The position numbers were made by a program, and so were the translations under genes. The notes under the pieces were generated by a model, which was not told the origin of the DNA, ran no database searches, and saw only the letters and a program-made list of their open reading frames with translations. Positions 46,244 through 57,854 of a stretch of 58,802 nucleotides of DNA are shown one piece after another. The stretch is from Diphasiastrum complanatum (Eukaryota > Streptophyta > Lycopodiopsida > Lycopodiales > Lycopodiaceae). The DNA lies in contig MU833266.1 in assembly GCA_029204225.1 (NCBI GenBank), forward strand, positions 1-58,802, given 5' to 3'. How positions within the stretch are numbered: the first letter of the stretch is position 1; every line of letters starts with the position of its first letter.

Positions 46244-46471
46244 TTAGGTACTTTTAGTTGAAACTTGTAGTATGTCATCAATTGCGTCTAGCAATTGCTT
46301 AATATCAAATGGTTTTCCCAAGTACCCATCCATACCAGCAGAAAGACATGTTTCTTGATACCCTTGTATTGCATGTGCGGTCAGTCCTATGATGGGAATT
46401 CGTCTCCACCCTGACTTGATTTCCTCTCTCCGTATGTGGTGAGTTGCCTCTAGCCCATCCATTATCGGCAT
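46244..46471 (-). CDS. Kinase last exon: receiver C-terminal half
   Basis: Begins at acceptor TTGCAG|ATG and reads MPIMDGLEATHHIRR, then IPIIGLTAHAIQGYQETCLS, AGMDGYLGKPFDIKQLLDAI and a short tail to TAA. It supplies the receiver's Thr (LTAHA) and the conserved Lys (GKP), plus the helix alpha-5 region. 75 codons plus stop. The intronic sequence just upstream on the gene strand is a 67-base GA run instead of a pyrimidine tract. Confidence 0.85.
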   Translation of the reverse strand: MPIMDGLEATHHIRREEIKSGWRRIPIIGLTAHAIQGYQETCLSAGMDGYLGKPFDIKQLLDAIDDILQVSTKST

Positions 46472-46504
46472 CTGCAATATATTGCCGTTCGTAGCTGTTC
46501 ACAC

Positions 46505-46577
<73 letters not shown>

Positions 46578-49500
46578 TAGCTTACTAGAATTTGCTTTGA
46601 GTAGGTGCTCTTCTATTAAAGTTGTTTTCACACATTTGTTTAAAATATACGTGCATTGTACTTTTCTGATTATGGTGTCAAAGACATCAATAAAGGTGCT
46701 CTTTTTTGTTCTCCTTGCACGTATGCAAACAACACTTAATCACTCTTCAGCTTGTTTTTTACTAGATTTTAGAATAATATCCATAGTGCAACGAGGTTTT
46801 TTAAGGGATTAGAATAGAACACACCAAAGAAGGAAAGTGCATGAACAAAGATGTTGACTATAGTCTATAGTGAGAGTTAAAAGTTTGTGGGAAGGAGTTT
46901 ACACTTCTGAAGGCCCTTGCCCGAGGTCATAACTCAAGGGCAAGGGCTCAAAAAAGTGTAAATCCCGATACTCAGGCTTTTATTTGGCATAGTAATTGTA
47001 GGCAAAATGTTTTGTTGACACTTTTTATTTTTATCTATGGATTGGTTCTTCCTCCGAAGCGTATGGGCTTTCTGGGCATAATACTCTTTATGTCTTGAAA
47101 CTCATGGGCTTCATGGGCATAATGTCTTTCATGCTTTAAAGCACATGGGCTTCACAAGCATGATACCCTTTATGCTCTAAAGTCCGGGCATAGTTATAGG
47201 AAGTTGGCATCACGCTTGACAATTTGTGGAATGGAAGCAACTGCATGGATGGTGGAATTGTATCAGGCTGATTTATTACCTTTTTGCGCATGTCATTGTT
47301 CTCACCTTGTGTACAACTTGTGTCTATGGTTGGGTGGGTTGTCAATGAGAATCATCATGATTATTTTTGTTATTGTGTCTATTTTAATTTGTTGATGTTA
47401 TTTTATGATAGTTTGTGGTGGGTTGTTACCTAGTATAAAAAGCTAGGCTTGTGATTGCCTTGACATTTGCTTCACAATTGTCATTGTGTTGATTTTGCTG
47501 AGTTTTACCATAGATCAAGAAGTGGAGGTTGTGTCCAGTAAAAGTGAACTTGTGATAGAATTTATTGGAAACAATGAAATCAATGATTCTAAAGATGCAG
47601 AGGTTCAACTTTTTCTAGTAGAAGATATGGAAACAAAGCAAATCAAGAAGAAAATCTTCATGAAACACAAATGACATACAAAAAGATGTCATTATCAAAG
47701 GGAAAACTGCAAATCATAGAGTATTATGAAGAAAAAATGAGTGATGATGGAGCACAAAGTTGTGCTTTTCCTTTTTGTTTATTATGGATGTTGGTTTAGT
47801 TGTCCTTTTCTTGTTGCCTGCGTACTATTAAGTTATGAAGTGAATCACATATTCTAGCACCAATGAAGCATAAATTGACAATACATGAAGAAATCTAAAA
47901 ATCTCCCACAAAGACTAGGATATAGCATCACATAGAGTCAATGCCTACAGCCTTAAAAGCAATAGCGAAGGCAGGAGTTCTCCCATGAAGAACCCAAGCA
48001 TTATCAAATCATAGTTGAAAAGTGAATGTACATAGGGCCTATTTTTTACCCAATAGGAATTCTAAAGTGCAAGCTTCTAGGCACTTGACCTAAGCTTATC
48101 CAAACTAATAAACCATGCCACAAGAGGTAAAATGGTGCACCCTCTTGGAAGGTTTGTGCCCTTGGGCCCTTCGCAACAAGAGAATGTAATCAAATATAGG
48201 CCCTTGACCTAAGCTTATGCACACTAGGTTCATGAAAGGAGAATTGTACCCCCTCTTATGGGATGTATGCACCCTCCTAGTAGGATCCCTACTCTAGTAT
48301 AATAGTTGGGCCCTTGATTTGTTCCAAATATAAATGCATAAAAAGGTTTTTGGGTTGGAAGATGAATAAAAAGGATTGTGGCCAACAAATGAATGTGATA
48401 TGAATATAGTCCTTGTAAACATGTCGTCTATGGACCCAATAGTCCATAAGTCTCCCCCACTAAAATACGTTGACCCCAATGTTGGTATAAAAGAAACATA
48501 AGTCTGACTTTCAGGATTGGAAAGCAGCGAGTGATCAGTTTTTAGCTAGCGCTGGTGTTTGCTTGCTGACTACTTGAAAATATGTGCATGTTTAAGTTTG
48601 AGCACACCTCTTGGCAAGACATTAGCACCTACATGAGGCTGAAAATTAGAAACAAAGAAGAGAAGTTACAACGCTGCTGCCATTGATTAACAAGGACCAG
48701 AAGACCGCAGCATGGCTGCCATTAGATAGTTGCAAAGAGAAGGAGCAGGGCCAGGGCGCACTTTCTTCAACAGATTCCAGTGCTGCTTCAGCAGGCCTCC
48801 TACAAATTCCAATGTTAGCTGCTGCAGAATCAGCACCCACTATCCTGCAAGAATTAGCACTTATATACAAAATTTCTTGATAGCAGCAAAGTGCTCACGT
48901 TTTTGCAAAAATCCAGCAATCTACCAAGCCAATATGGGGCACAAATCTGCGCAGGAGTTTCTACATGGCCACTCTTGAGAAAATCCTGCAAGAATTAGCA
49001 TATACAAAATTTCCTGAAAGCAGCAAGCGCTCACTTTTTTGCAAAAATCCAGCAATCTACCAAGCCAGTAGGGGGCGCTAATCTACGCAGGAGTCAACGT
49101 TGCTACTTCTAATCTATGTGCATGCAGTCCTGCTCAAATTTACAGTCCAGTGCTCCAGCAATTTGCTTCAGCCAATAGTGAACCTTCTATTATCATTTGA
49201 CAAAGGTTAGGAGCTCAATCTTTGAGCATTTTCAGCAAGGCAGTGATTCTTCAGTAGGAGCATTGCTAAACCAGAATGGACGACCAATTGCGTTGAAAAT
49301 TAAAAAGCTCAAACCAGCCCAGACTATGTATAGTGCCTATGAAAACTTAAGACTTGGAGGCACTCTTTGTATGGAGCTAATTTTGAGATTCTGACTAACC
49401 ATAACCATGCACCATGGGTAAGGGAGTCAACAGCTCAGTCAAGTGTCACAACCAGTTGACAGGGACTCATCACTTAGTGGTGTCTACATGTATGCCACAT

Positions 49501-52500
49501 GGAAGGTAGGTGGTAGACACACAATTTCTTGTGCCATGCACTCTCACACTGGGCTAGGTGGGGCACTCTCTATAAGAAGAGGGTGTGATGGTTGATGGGT
49601 GGATTAGACGATTCTAGCCGTACTATGTTTTTCAGAGCACCTAACAGGATGCGAGATAATTTATCATAGAAGAGGCACCATAATTTTGCCATTGCATGAA
49701 AAAAGTATGCATTAGCCCAAAAGCTAGTTGTAATGGGTAGTAATAGGGGAAATGTATGAATGTCCAAAGTGATGCATCTCCACGAATGCATGAAGTAGTT
49801 GCTTTAAAGGACACAAGATATAGCCCAAAAAAATCAAACTTGTACCATGGAATTTGAATGCCATAGTGGAAGCAGCAAACCCACATTCGTACAGAACATG
49901 AACATGAAAGAAGAAAAGGATCCACACGAGTTAAAAGGTGGCAAAGTATAGATACTAGCGGCCCGCAGTCCATGTTGTATATGTGCTAGGTATAGGACCA
50001 ATCGGCCAATAGTCCACAATATACCATAACACTTACGTTATTTCCAGTAAAAGCATTTTCATTTCTCGTGTGACATTTCTTTCGGTGTTGTTCTTGCTGC
50101 TCTCTTTGATGCCTTTGTGAAGAATGCTACTACATGGTCTTCTTGGTTCAGATGACTAGCTTGGGAGCTTTGTGAGGATACATGCTTTTATTTTGGGTGC
50201 TGCATCTTGTATTTCATGTTTTTAGATCAAAGAGGTTTCTACATGAACTTGTTGTCTGATGGCTTGTTTGCTTTTCAGGAGCAGTGAGATGTGATCCATT
50301 GGCTAGCGAGAGTGTTGGATTGGTGGGAGAGGTGTTTGTGCAACTGGCTGATCTGTGAATACTTGGTCGTGTGGCATGGTAGGCTTCTTAACATGCTACC
50401 TGGGAGATTTCATATAGTTTGTATGCACAATACTTGAGTTTGTCATCGTGGATGATTTCTCTTGAGGAAGAAAGGATGCTCTTACTGCCTATCCCGTTTG
50501 TAAGTGTTTATGACTTCTATAAATGTACTTGTATATTTGTAATAATCAAAGAGATCGGCACCAATTTATAGTGACCTTTGTAATTACATTTTAAATAGTT
50601 GATACTGGACTTTTAGAGGTATGCTTAGCTTTGGCATGGGGTATTGGGTCTTAGATTAGGATTGATTATATTGACTTGCTAAAAAGGAGAGTCAACCGGT
50701 TAGCAAGACACGTGTCATATGCTCACTACGTGGCCTAGTTGATTGCATAGTCCTAACACTTTCTATCTAAAGACAAGTTGTATTGATGCATTGGCAATTG
50801 CTAGCACTTTTGCTTTTGAAAGCAACACTTGCTATTGTAGAGTATGGATGATAACTTTCAAAGCAAACGTTTATCACAAGAAATGGTAGACTTGGAAAGA
50901 AATTCTGCCTTTTAAACTCAACCAATGACACTAAGGCTGTAGGCAAGACGTCTTGAAATGAACCACGTCCCTGGTTTGCTTGGGTTAGCCATATTGAACC
51001 ACAAGTTCGTATACCCCGAATTTGGTTATGTCTCACATAGATATGATATCAGTAACGATTTCTAGGGGCAGTACCCGCTAGCCGAATATTTGTTATTAAC
51101 ATTCTATTGGGCCTCCAACTAGAGTGACTGAGTAGGCCTATGAACTGGCAGTTGACTTAATTGGACTAGTTGAAGTGTCTCAGTGCCTTGGATGATGTGG
51201 CTAGTAGAGGGCATGCATGAGAGAGTGTAATCATCTCTCACACCTTCTAGCACACAAACTACTTCATGACATTCATTGACGACTACTCTAGGAGAACATG
51301 GATCTACTTCTTGAAGAAGAAATCTGATGCATTTCCTCACTTCAAGGAATTCAAAGCTTTGGTGGAGAACCAGCTGGATGCACGCATTAAGGTGCTAAGA
51401 TCAGATAGAGGGGGTGAATACAAAGGGGGAGACTTTGAAGCATTTTTTAAGGAGCATGGAATCAAAAGGCAATTTACTCAAACACATATGCCGCATAGCA
51501 ATGAGGTGATGAAGCAAATGGGCTTGCCAAATTACTTTTGGTCAAAGGCGTGTAATGCAACAACATTCTTGCAAAATAGGAGCCCCACTATCGTGGTTCC
51601 TAATGTAACTCCTGAAGAGACGCTTACGAGTGCAAAGCACATGTGCACATGCCGAAGGAAAATCCACATCTTGATGACCATACGAAGCAAGCTTGATGCG
51701 AAATCCACAACTTTGTTGGATATGATGAGAGGACGAAGGCTTACAGGTGCTTTGAACCAAAGAAGCGGAAAATCCACATTAGCAAAGATGTGATTTTGAT
51801 GAAATGCATAGATTTGACAAAGATGACGATATCAAAGATGATGGTGGCATTAAGAGGCTTCCTACAATCGTAGAAGAGGATGAGGATGGTACTCCTCAGG
51901 AAATCGAGCATGAGGATCAAGTCCATGAAGTCCTAACATGATCAAACTACACCCATTTATGAGCCAAGGGGAAGATATTTGCCGATTGGTGCTACGAAGG
52001 AGAAACCTGTGGGAAGCAAGAGGTTATACTTGGACACTCCTTGGGATACCTACTCGCCAAGAAGTGTATCACCTGAGTTGAAGGTACCTAAATGGTATGA
52101 AAACATGAAAGATGTGAGGATGAATCTACCAGGATCGAGCTCACAAGGTGATGTGACAAGATCAACAAGAGAGAAGAGAGCTCCCGATCGTTACCATGTG
52201 AATTACGCCCTCATGAGTGACATCATGAAGTGTCAAGAGCCGGTAACATGAGGCAAAGGACCTTAAGGAGTGACAAAGGGCTATGGAAGAGGAAATGGAT
52301 TCAATCCACAAGCATGGTACGTGGGACCTTATTGATCTTCCAGTTGGTAAGAAACCCCTTAGTTATAAATGGGTGTATAGAACCAAATTTCATGTTGATG
52401 GATCAATTGCGAAGCACAAGGTGTGCTTGGTGGTCAAGGGCTACGAGCAAAGCAAAGGCATTGATTTTGATGAGACCTTTGCTCTAGTAGTTAAGTGGAC

Positions 52501-55471
52501 TACTTTACGCTTGATGATTGCATCAACTTCATTTTTTAGTTGGAAAATCCATCAAGTGGACGTGAAGTCAGCTTTCTTGAATGACAACCTTGAAGAAGAA
52601 GTCTATATGTTCCAGCCACGAGGGTTTGTTGTGAAGGCCAAGAGGACAAAGTGTGCAAGCTGCGGAAAGCTTTACATGGTCTGAAACAAGCGCCACGAGC
52701 GTGGTATGGTCATATAGATAGCTATTTTCTAGCGAATGGTTTTGTGAGAACAAACTTTGATCCTAATCTCTATGTGCTTACTAGTGGTGATAGTGTTGCA
52801 TTAGTTGTGCTATATGTTGATGATATCATTATCACAGGAAATGATGAGAACTTGATAAAGTCTATCAAGTCTAGTTTATGTAAGCATTTCAAGATGACTG
52901 ATTTGGATTTGATGGACTAGGCATAGAAGTATGGCAAAACGCAGATACTATTAACCTTTCACAATCAAAATATGCTCAAGAGGTTTTAGAGTGATTTCAT
53001 ATGTTTGATTGTAAGCCATTGACCTTGCCTAGTGCAGTCAAAAGCTGCATAGGTTGTTGGACATGTTTTGTGCTTTACTTGTGATATTGTTGTGGAATAT
53101 ACTTTACTTTCTGAGTTGGAAATGACTACGCTATCATGGAGGCATGTTCCATGAATAGTTTGCTTACGGTTGAGTAGAAGACATTAAGTATTGATAGAGA
53201 GTTGAAATAGCAATAATTAACGTGAAAATATGACGGTCACTTGCCATATTTGACGACAACTTTCTCTTTCTAGCTTTCTAGACGGTAGGCCAATCTTTTA
53301 TGAACCCCTAAGTTGCTATTTAGCTAGTTTTCTTTGTACTTGGAGGATATAATGGGAATATACAGTTTTCGGTTTTGGGAGCAATCCTATGTTTCTTGTT
53401 TTGAAGTACTTGTTAAAGTTCTACGGTGATTGCATCGATCAATATCGTTATTATCAACTTATAGTGTACTCGTATTTTGTTGAGCACGTTGAGTTGACTC
53501 ACGTTTTTGTCACAAAATTTGAGCTGGGTGCTTATGCTTCATAATTGTTGTCGGTTTGCTGTCATTTAATACAGTTCCATGTGATTTCATTTCACATAAT
53601 ACGAAAATAGAGATGTTCGATAAAGAATCACTTAATGGCCCAAAATTGGACTGCAGTGCTCTTGGAACTCTGAGCAAACTAGATAAGTGAATTGCTCTTT
53701 AAAAAACCTTTAATTTGATACCCATATTGGCATCCCAACAAGAACAAAAACACAAAATAATTTGCATTCCGGGAAACCCTAATTGGATTTCCCGGATCAC
53801 GTTCTGGAACAGAATGTGCAACATTGGGTTGAATATTGGAGAATGCCAGTCAGAATGCAGCTTGGCAGCACAATAACCTTTTGAGCATTCTAGATGAGAA
53901 GTAAGTCTTAAATGTAAGACTTACTTCTCATCCAGAGTGTTGATAAAAATAAGATACCTTGGTGATCTGTTTTGAGTGTAGATTATTTAGGGATTGCTTG
54001 TGAAAAGGGTTTCAGGTAAACTGTAAACAAAGCAAAAGTACAATTGCACAGTTTGCTGTTATGGGCCATATTTTTCAAGATTGACCAACTGTTGGTTCTT
54101 GCAATAGCTAACTTCAAAGAGCAGTATTGTTATAGATACCATTTGGATGAGGCGATTCCAGCAAGGCAAAAGGTTGAGAGAAGATACCTGAACATCCATG
54201 AGTACTAAGTCCAGGACATCTCGATTTTCATTCACAGCATGCAGTGCTTGAAGTCCGTCACCCACAACCGTGACTGTGTGCCCATGCCTTCTCAGCTGGT
54301 GACTTGCAACTTTTTGATTCACTGGATTGTCTTCAGCAAGAAGGATATGCAGCTGCACTTCTTTCACAAGAAAGTTGATATGATTGTCATGCCTTTGGTA
54401 AGTATTGCCTATGTATTTGTGTAGAAGACACTTCTAACCTGTCTATCATGTCATTTGTCACTGTTTGCTCATCATGGAAAATTGAAATGCTTTTCACAAG
54501 TGATGTCTTGTTTACCTGATTTGTTTGAATGTCGCTGTGACTTTTGGAATTTTCCTTTATGTTTACGCAGTACATTGTAGAGGATAAATGGACTCTTTTT
54601 GGCTGTGAACTTTCAGGATCATTGTTCTGAATTTTTGCATGCCTGGACATTTCTGATTCTTCTTTCAAAATGATCTCATTTGGAAAAGGTAAATGGTCAA
54701 AACATCTAGAGGCTTGCATAAATCTGTAGCACACTGATTCATCTTGCAAACATTTTAAGGAAACTTTTTGTATTTGCTGTGCTGATAAAGAAGGCCGCGT
54801 CAAGTTTTGAGTAGCCGATTCGATGCCATTTTCAAGTTTCTTAACCTGTAACTTTTGCTCGTTTGAATCACCAAAGAAACTTTCAACGCACTGTTTCTCT
54901 TGGCCTTGCACTTCCCAGCTTGTCTCTTTAGAACAAATAAGAGAATGTGAGTATCAGTCAAAATCTACTTGCAACTGAATGAGTAAAGATACGTGGAAAG
55001 CTGCCAACCAGATATCATTTTCTGACTGGACAATGAAGTTAAAATCCCAAGTTGATCTCTTGATTGTCCAAGTGCACCATTCATGAGAGTTATACTGACC
55101 CTCTCCATGTTCTGCCCTTAACTATTCTTAACTCATCTAACTTAAGTACTATGATTATTTTACCAGTGACCTTTTCCACTGTGATATCATAGAAATTAAT
55201 CAGGTATCTCAAGAATTGATTTACATCAACAAATAGGTTTGTTTGATGCATTATAGAAAAAAGACAAGAATTGGACAAAAAACACATACCTTTTCTGGGA
55301 ACTTCTTCTATCCTTGACTTGAAGAATTTCGGAGAATTTACTGAAAATAATTCCACGTTTAGGGTATCTTGCTTACTGCAGGACTTCTTCAGAGGAATAA
55401 CCAAGGAAAAAGTGCTTCCCTTGCCAATTTCACTTTCCGCAAAAATTTTTCCTCCCATGAGCCCAGTAAAT
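46244..55471 (-). CDS. Hybrid histidine kinase, 3' half of gene
   Basis: Four visible minus-strand segments encode the C-terminal half of a plant hybrid sensor kinase: the last part of the HATPase domain, a linker, and a full receiver domain. Splice sites and codon phases agree at 55289/54926 (phase 1) and 54187/46472 (phase 0). The junction at 54438/54393 is doubtful. Such proteins autophosphorylate on His and pass the phosphate to their own receiver Asp, then to HPt proteins. The receiver keeps all key residues. The H box, N box and G1 box are not recognised between 55472 and the window end, so the gene is 5' incomplete here, whether by long introns or by loss. The linker lacks the pseudo-receiver of cytokinin receptors, so I do not assign a named subfamily. 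Sequence at 55605-55500 (RNQPQGYVEIVHLMISD) might be an exon between N and G1 boxes, weakly supported. Confidence 0.75.
46507..46573. repeat. (CT)33 microsatellite
   Basis: Sixty-seven bases of uninterrupted CT. In the kinase transcript it is a GA run ending about 35 bases before the last splice acceptor. Confidence 0.95.
46890..46975. repeat. Inverted repeat, GCCCTTGCCC arms
   Basis: GCCCTTGCCC (46913-46922) pairs with GGGCAAGGGC (46938-46947). Outer bases also pair in part (TTTACACTT with AAGTGTAAA). In the kinase intron. Confidence 0.65.
47060..47182. repeat. 41-bp tandem repeat, three copies
   Basis: Copies at 47060-47100, 47101-47141 and 47142-47182, all exactly 41 bp, each with ATGGGCTT near the start and a GCAT(A/G)AT(A/G) word in the middle. 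In the kinase intron. Confidence 0.8.
48843..49094. repeat. Direct duplication of about 115 bp
   Basis: 48843-48958 and 48984-49094 share TCCTGCAAGAATTAGCA, TTTGCAAAAATCCAGCAATC and end CGCAGGAGT, with few differences. They are 25 bp apart. Confidence 0.8.
49200..49415 (+). pseudogene. Ty3/gypsy RNase H scrap
   Basis: The frame 49197-49394 has GSDSSVGALLNQNGRPIALK, then KLKPAQTMYSAYENL and a shifted LTNHNHAPW. This matches the start of the RNase H domain that follows gypsy RT (the DAS.x.GAVL.Q....PIAF / YS.HE pattern). Asp of the DAS motif is retained as SDSS. Only about 65 residues remain, in the kinase intron and antisense to the gene. Confidence 0.6.
51258..53030 (+). pseudogene. Copia integrase-RT remnant in kinase intron
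   Basis: Plus-strand fragment of the G family. Integrase: FIDDYSRRTWIYFLKKKSDA, LRSDRGGEYKGG, then a deletion after HSNEV that removes most of the AERKNRT segment, resuming at MGLPNYFW. RT: HGTWDLIDLPVGKKPL, YKWVYRTKFHVDGS, QVDVKSAFLNDNLEEEVYMF, a shift near 52660, KALHGLKQAPRAWYGHID, and an intact YVDDIIITGNDENL near 52810. It fades out after EVWQNADTINLSQSKYAQEV near 53030. No gag, protease, RNase H or LTR is seen. It lies antisense to the histidine kinase. Confidence 0.8.
53879..53946. repeat. Perfect 18-bp hairpin with extended stem
   Basis: Arm GATGAGAAGTAAGTCTTA at 53893-53910 is exactly complementary to 53915-53932, with the loop AATG. Pairing continues outward with a few mismatches to about 32 bases per arm. 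It lies in the kinase intron near the donor. Confidence 0.85.
54188..54392 (-). CDS. Kinase exon: receiver N-terminal half
   Basis: Reads HDNHINFLVKEVQLH, then ILLAEDNPVNQKVASHQL, VTVVGDGLQALHAV and LDLVLMDVQ. It has the acidic pair (ED) that binds magnesium and the phospho-acceptor Asp (LMD). It ends phase 0 at CAG|GTATCT. The left border is uncertain: it may start at AAAG|G (54392) or be continuous with the linker exon after a frameshift. Confidence 0.8.
54439..54925 (-). CDS. Kinase exon: linker between HATPase and receiver
   Basis: Acceptor CTAAAG|AG at 54925, phase 1, matches the donor of the preceding exon. About 162 codons: ETSWEVQGQEKQCVESFFGD, PSLSAQQIQKVSLKCLQDES, HLPFPNEIILKEESEMSRHA, then a Ser/Asn-rich stretch. 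No domain is recognised. The frame stays open 50 bases beyond a possible donor (CAG|GTTAGA) before its stop at 54387. Confidence 0.7.
55290..55471 (-). CDS. Kinase exon: end of HATPase domain (G2 box)
   Basis: Acceptor TTGCAG|A at 55471, donor AAAAG|GTATGT at 55290. Reads FTGLMGGKIFAESEIGKGST, then FSLVIPLKKSCSKQ and a basic/acidic tail to EEVPRK. LMGG...S..GKGSTF is the G2-box region at the end of histidine kinase ATPase domains. Both splice sites are good plant consensus. Confidence 0.8.
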
Positions 55472-55605
55472 CTGCAAGTGCTGGGAGAAAAACAGAAGAT
55501 TATAAACTTGTTTCGCCTTTCAAAAACTGTCAAGGGCTTGTCTGAAATCATAAGATGTACAATTTCAACGTACCCTTGTGGCTGGTTTCTAAAAAGGGCA
55601 TGCAT

Positions 55606-57252
55606 GAAGAGTATGGCATCATTATGATGTTTCTATTTACAGCTTGATTCTGTGGAATGTCTAGGAAATTAGTGCTAGTAATAGAATTACTGAGCATCTC
55701 ATCATTATAATCAATTCTATTTCTAAGGAGATTGTTGAAAGCATGCCCAAAAGTTTCAGAGCATTCATAGGACAATTGGCCCTATTAGTAATTTTAGCTT
55801 GTCAGCTATCTTGCAATGTTTGTGCAAGATTCATCTGTTTATTTTCCTGAAAGAATTGCTCAGCTATGTCGAAGTTTGTTTTTTTTTGGGTTCATAATGT
55901 GTACTCTTTTTGAAAAGGATAACCTGCTAAGTTGACATAACAAAGGAGACCTTATCTTCAACCGCATGGAGTCCAACCATGAAGTCTTAGACCATCAACT
56001 TCATGCATAGCCTGGATCAAATGCTACACCATCCTTACTCGTGTCATCAACGTCCTAGAGTAGGTGTAGGTCACATGCACAAACATGTCCACGTTAGCTA
56101 ATAGACATTTGTACAACAACCAATGTATTGAGTTTCTATCACTTCTGCGGAGGTGAAGGGCAGACTCACTCATGATGAAGGTTAGCATTAAAGAGCATAG
56201 GAGCTATCATCAAGGCACACTATCTCTCCACATTTGGTTTAGCACTTATTTTAGCACGCATATTCAGTTGTCTAAAAAGCTTCTGAGGGACATTGGGAAG
56301 CTAATTATAGTCTATCATTGAGATGGAGAGAGAGGTGGTCATATTCATGTCCCGACACCCCTATATTCTTGCCATATATCTCAAGATAGCTACAAAAACT
56401 TAAGTTTAGAGACACATTTTGCATATTATTTAACTTCATCATGCTCAAGCAACTTCAAGAGGAGAAGAATGCATTGCAGCAACTTGTGGTCAATGATGAG
56501 TGGATGTGTTGGCCATAGTCTCGTTCAAGTCCATGTATATGAAAACTGTAAAGCTTCTGAAATATTCTCGTTCATGATTCACATTCATTGTGTAGGCAAA
56601 GAATCTTATAGAAGTGTGTTCGATGACGATTTTTGGGGTACATCATGTGCTATCCATTGTCTCCCCATCATATGGATGATGCAACCTGTAGATGGTGATA
56701 AGCCTTGCATTGGCAAGGTATATGATGTTAGATTTGAGGAGTTACGGGGGCTATGCTAGTCATAATGGGACAGCTACAACTCACCTCTCCATGTAGTAGT
56801 ATTTGTCTTAGTCCTTGAGCTTTATAATAAGGGCCAGGAGAGTGATGGAGAGGTGACAAGAGGGTGGGAGAGGACTCTATCAAAGTTACTGCCCAATCTT
56901 ACACAAAGGAGGGTCATAAAGGATCAAGTTGGTACGTTGATGTCTAGACTGATATGTTATGGCCATTGGCAAACACAAGGGTACATGTGACTCATTAGTC
57001 CCTAAGGGCTCCTGGTGGGGTGACTCTCAGCCCCGTAGTTCGGGATAATAACCCTTAGGTAATAGGATCAGCGATTGTCATCATTTTGTTCCAGCACCTT
57101 TTTCTCCCTCAGTGCCATCAGGAACAGCAGAGATCAAGCATTTGGGTCTGGTTTTTCTCACGTGTGAACTTCAGTGTTGGGCGCTCAGTTTTGCAGCAGT
57201 ATCTGTGCAAGAAAGTGTATCCATCATTAAAAAAAAAAAAAATCAGTCTTCA
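55606..57252. other. Unassigned sequence upstream of visible kinase exons
   Basis: No HATPase N or G1 box and no H box found on the minus strand. The plus frame 56469-56759 is open for 96 codons but has no recognised domain. Likely intron or non-genic. Confidence 0.3.
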
Positions 57253-57318
57253 TATAGTGTGCTCAAGATGTCCCAGACTTCTGTCGATGTCTGAGCCTCG
57301 GATACATGGCCGATCTAG
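57253..57318 (-). pseudogene. Scrap of element C-type gag
   Basis: Nearly identical to bases 14124-14190 of element C (TATAGTGTGCTCAAGATGTC and following), about 66 bp. It directly follows an A run (57229-57242). Confidence 0.6.
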
Positions 57319-57854
57319 GTACATGTCATCTTATGGTTTATGCTTTACAAGTTTTTATGCTTGCTAGGCAGTGATAGGCAGCGATGGAACACTAATAAAT
57401 GTTATGATGTTTTTTGGGAGTTGATAGTTAGGAATCCAAACGTGATCAGAATTGGATAAGAATTTGTGGACAGGTTCTGGAACTACTCGCTGGAGGGTGC
57501 AGCAGATTTCATTCTGAAATCTATCATTATTTTCAAGTTATACATGTTCCAAGTCAGAATTCCTGACTTCTGGCCAGAATTGACCTTTTGGAGTTGAAGA
57601 GGATGCAAATCCAAACTGCTGCAGATTTTCCAGAAATTCAACTTGGGCAACCTAGTATACAGCAGGGCGCTCTAGGAGAAACAGATTTCTCGTCGATTGC
57701 TGACCAGAATCATCGTTGGTGATTGGTTGAAGTTTGAAGCCTACCAATTTGATTTCCAACAAAGAGAAGCTTTCTCTCTCACTTCTTTTTTATTGCATGT
57801 CAAGTTTGTTTGTTAGTGCATGTTGCTAGGAATGAGATATCATTAAATCTTTTT

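Larger units (their letters stand above)
46472..54187 (-). other. 7.7-kb intron within the receiver domain
   Basis: Bounded by GTATCT at the donor and TTGCAG at the acceptor on the minus strand, phase 0. Joining the flanks restores the receiver motif LVLMDVQ|MPIMDG. Within it are a CT microsatellite, tandem repeats, a gypsy RNase H scrap, a copia pol remnant and a hairpin. Both retroelement remnants lie antisense to the gene. Confidence 0.8.

Noticed and set aside
46507-46573. CRISPR-like or functional array at the CT run
   Set aside because: A simple dinucleotide microsatellite without spacers.
49570-50019. Hydrophobic minus-strand ORFs near 49.6-50 kb
   Set aside because: Several overlapping frames of similar length without motifs, inside the kinase intron; treated as chance.
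55090-55270. Extension of the G2 exon frame beyond the donor
   Set aside because: The open frame continues past a strong GTATGT donor whose phase matches the next exon; read as intron.
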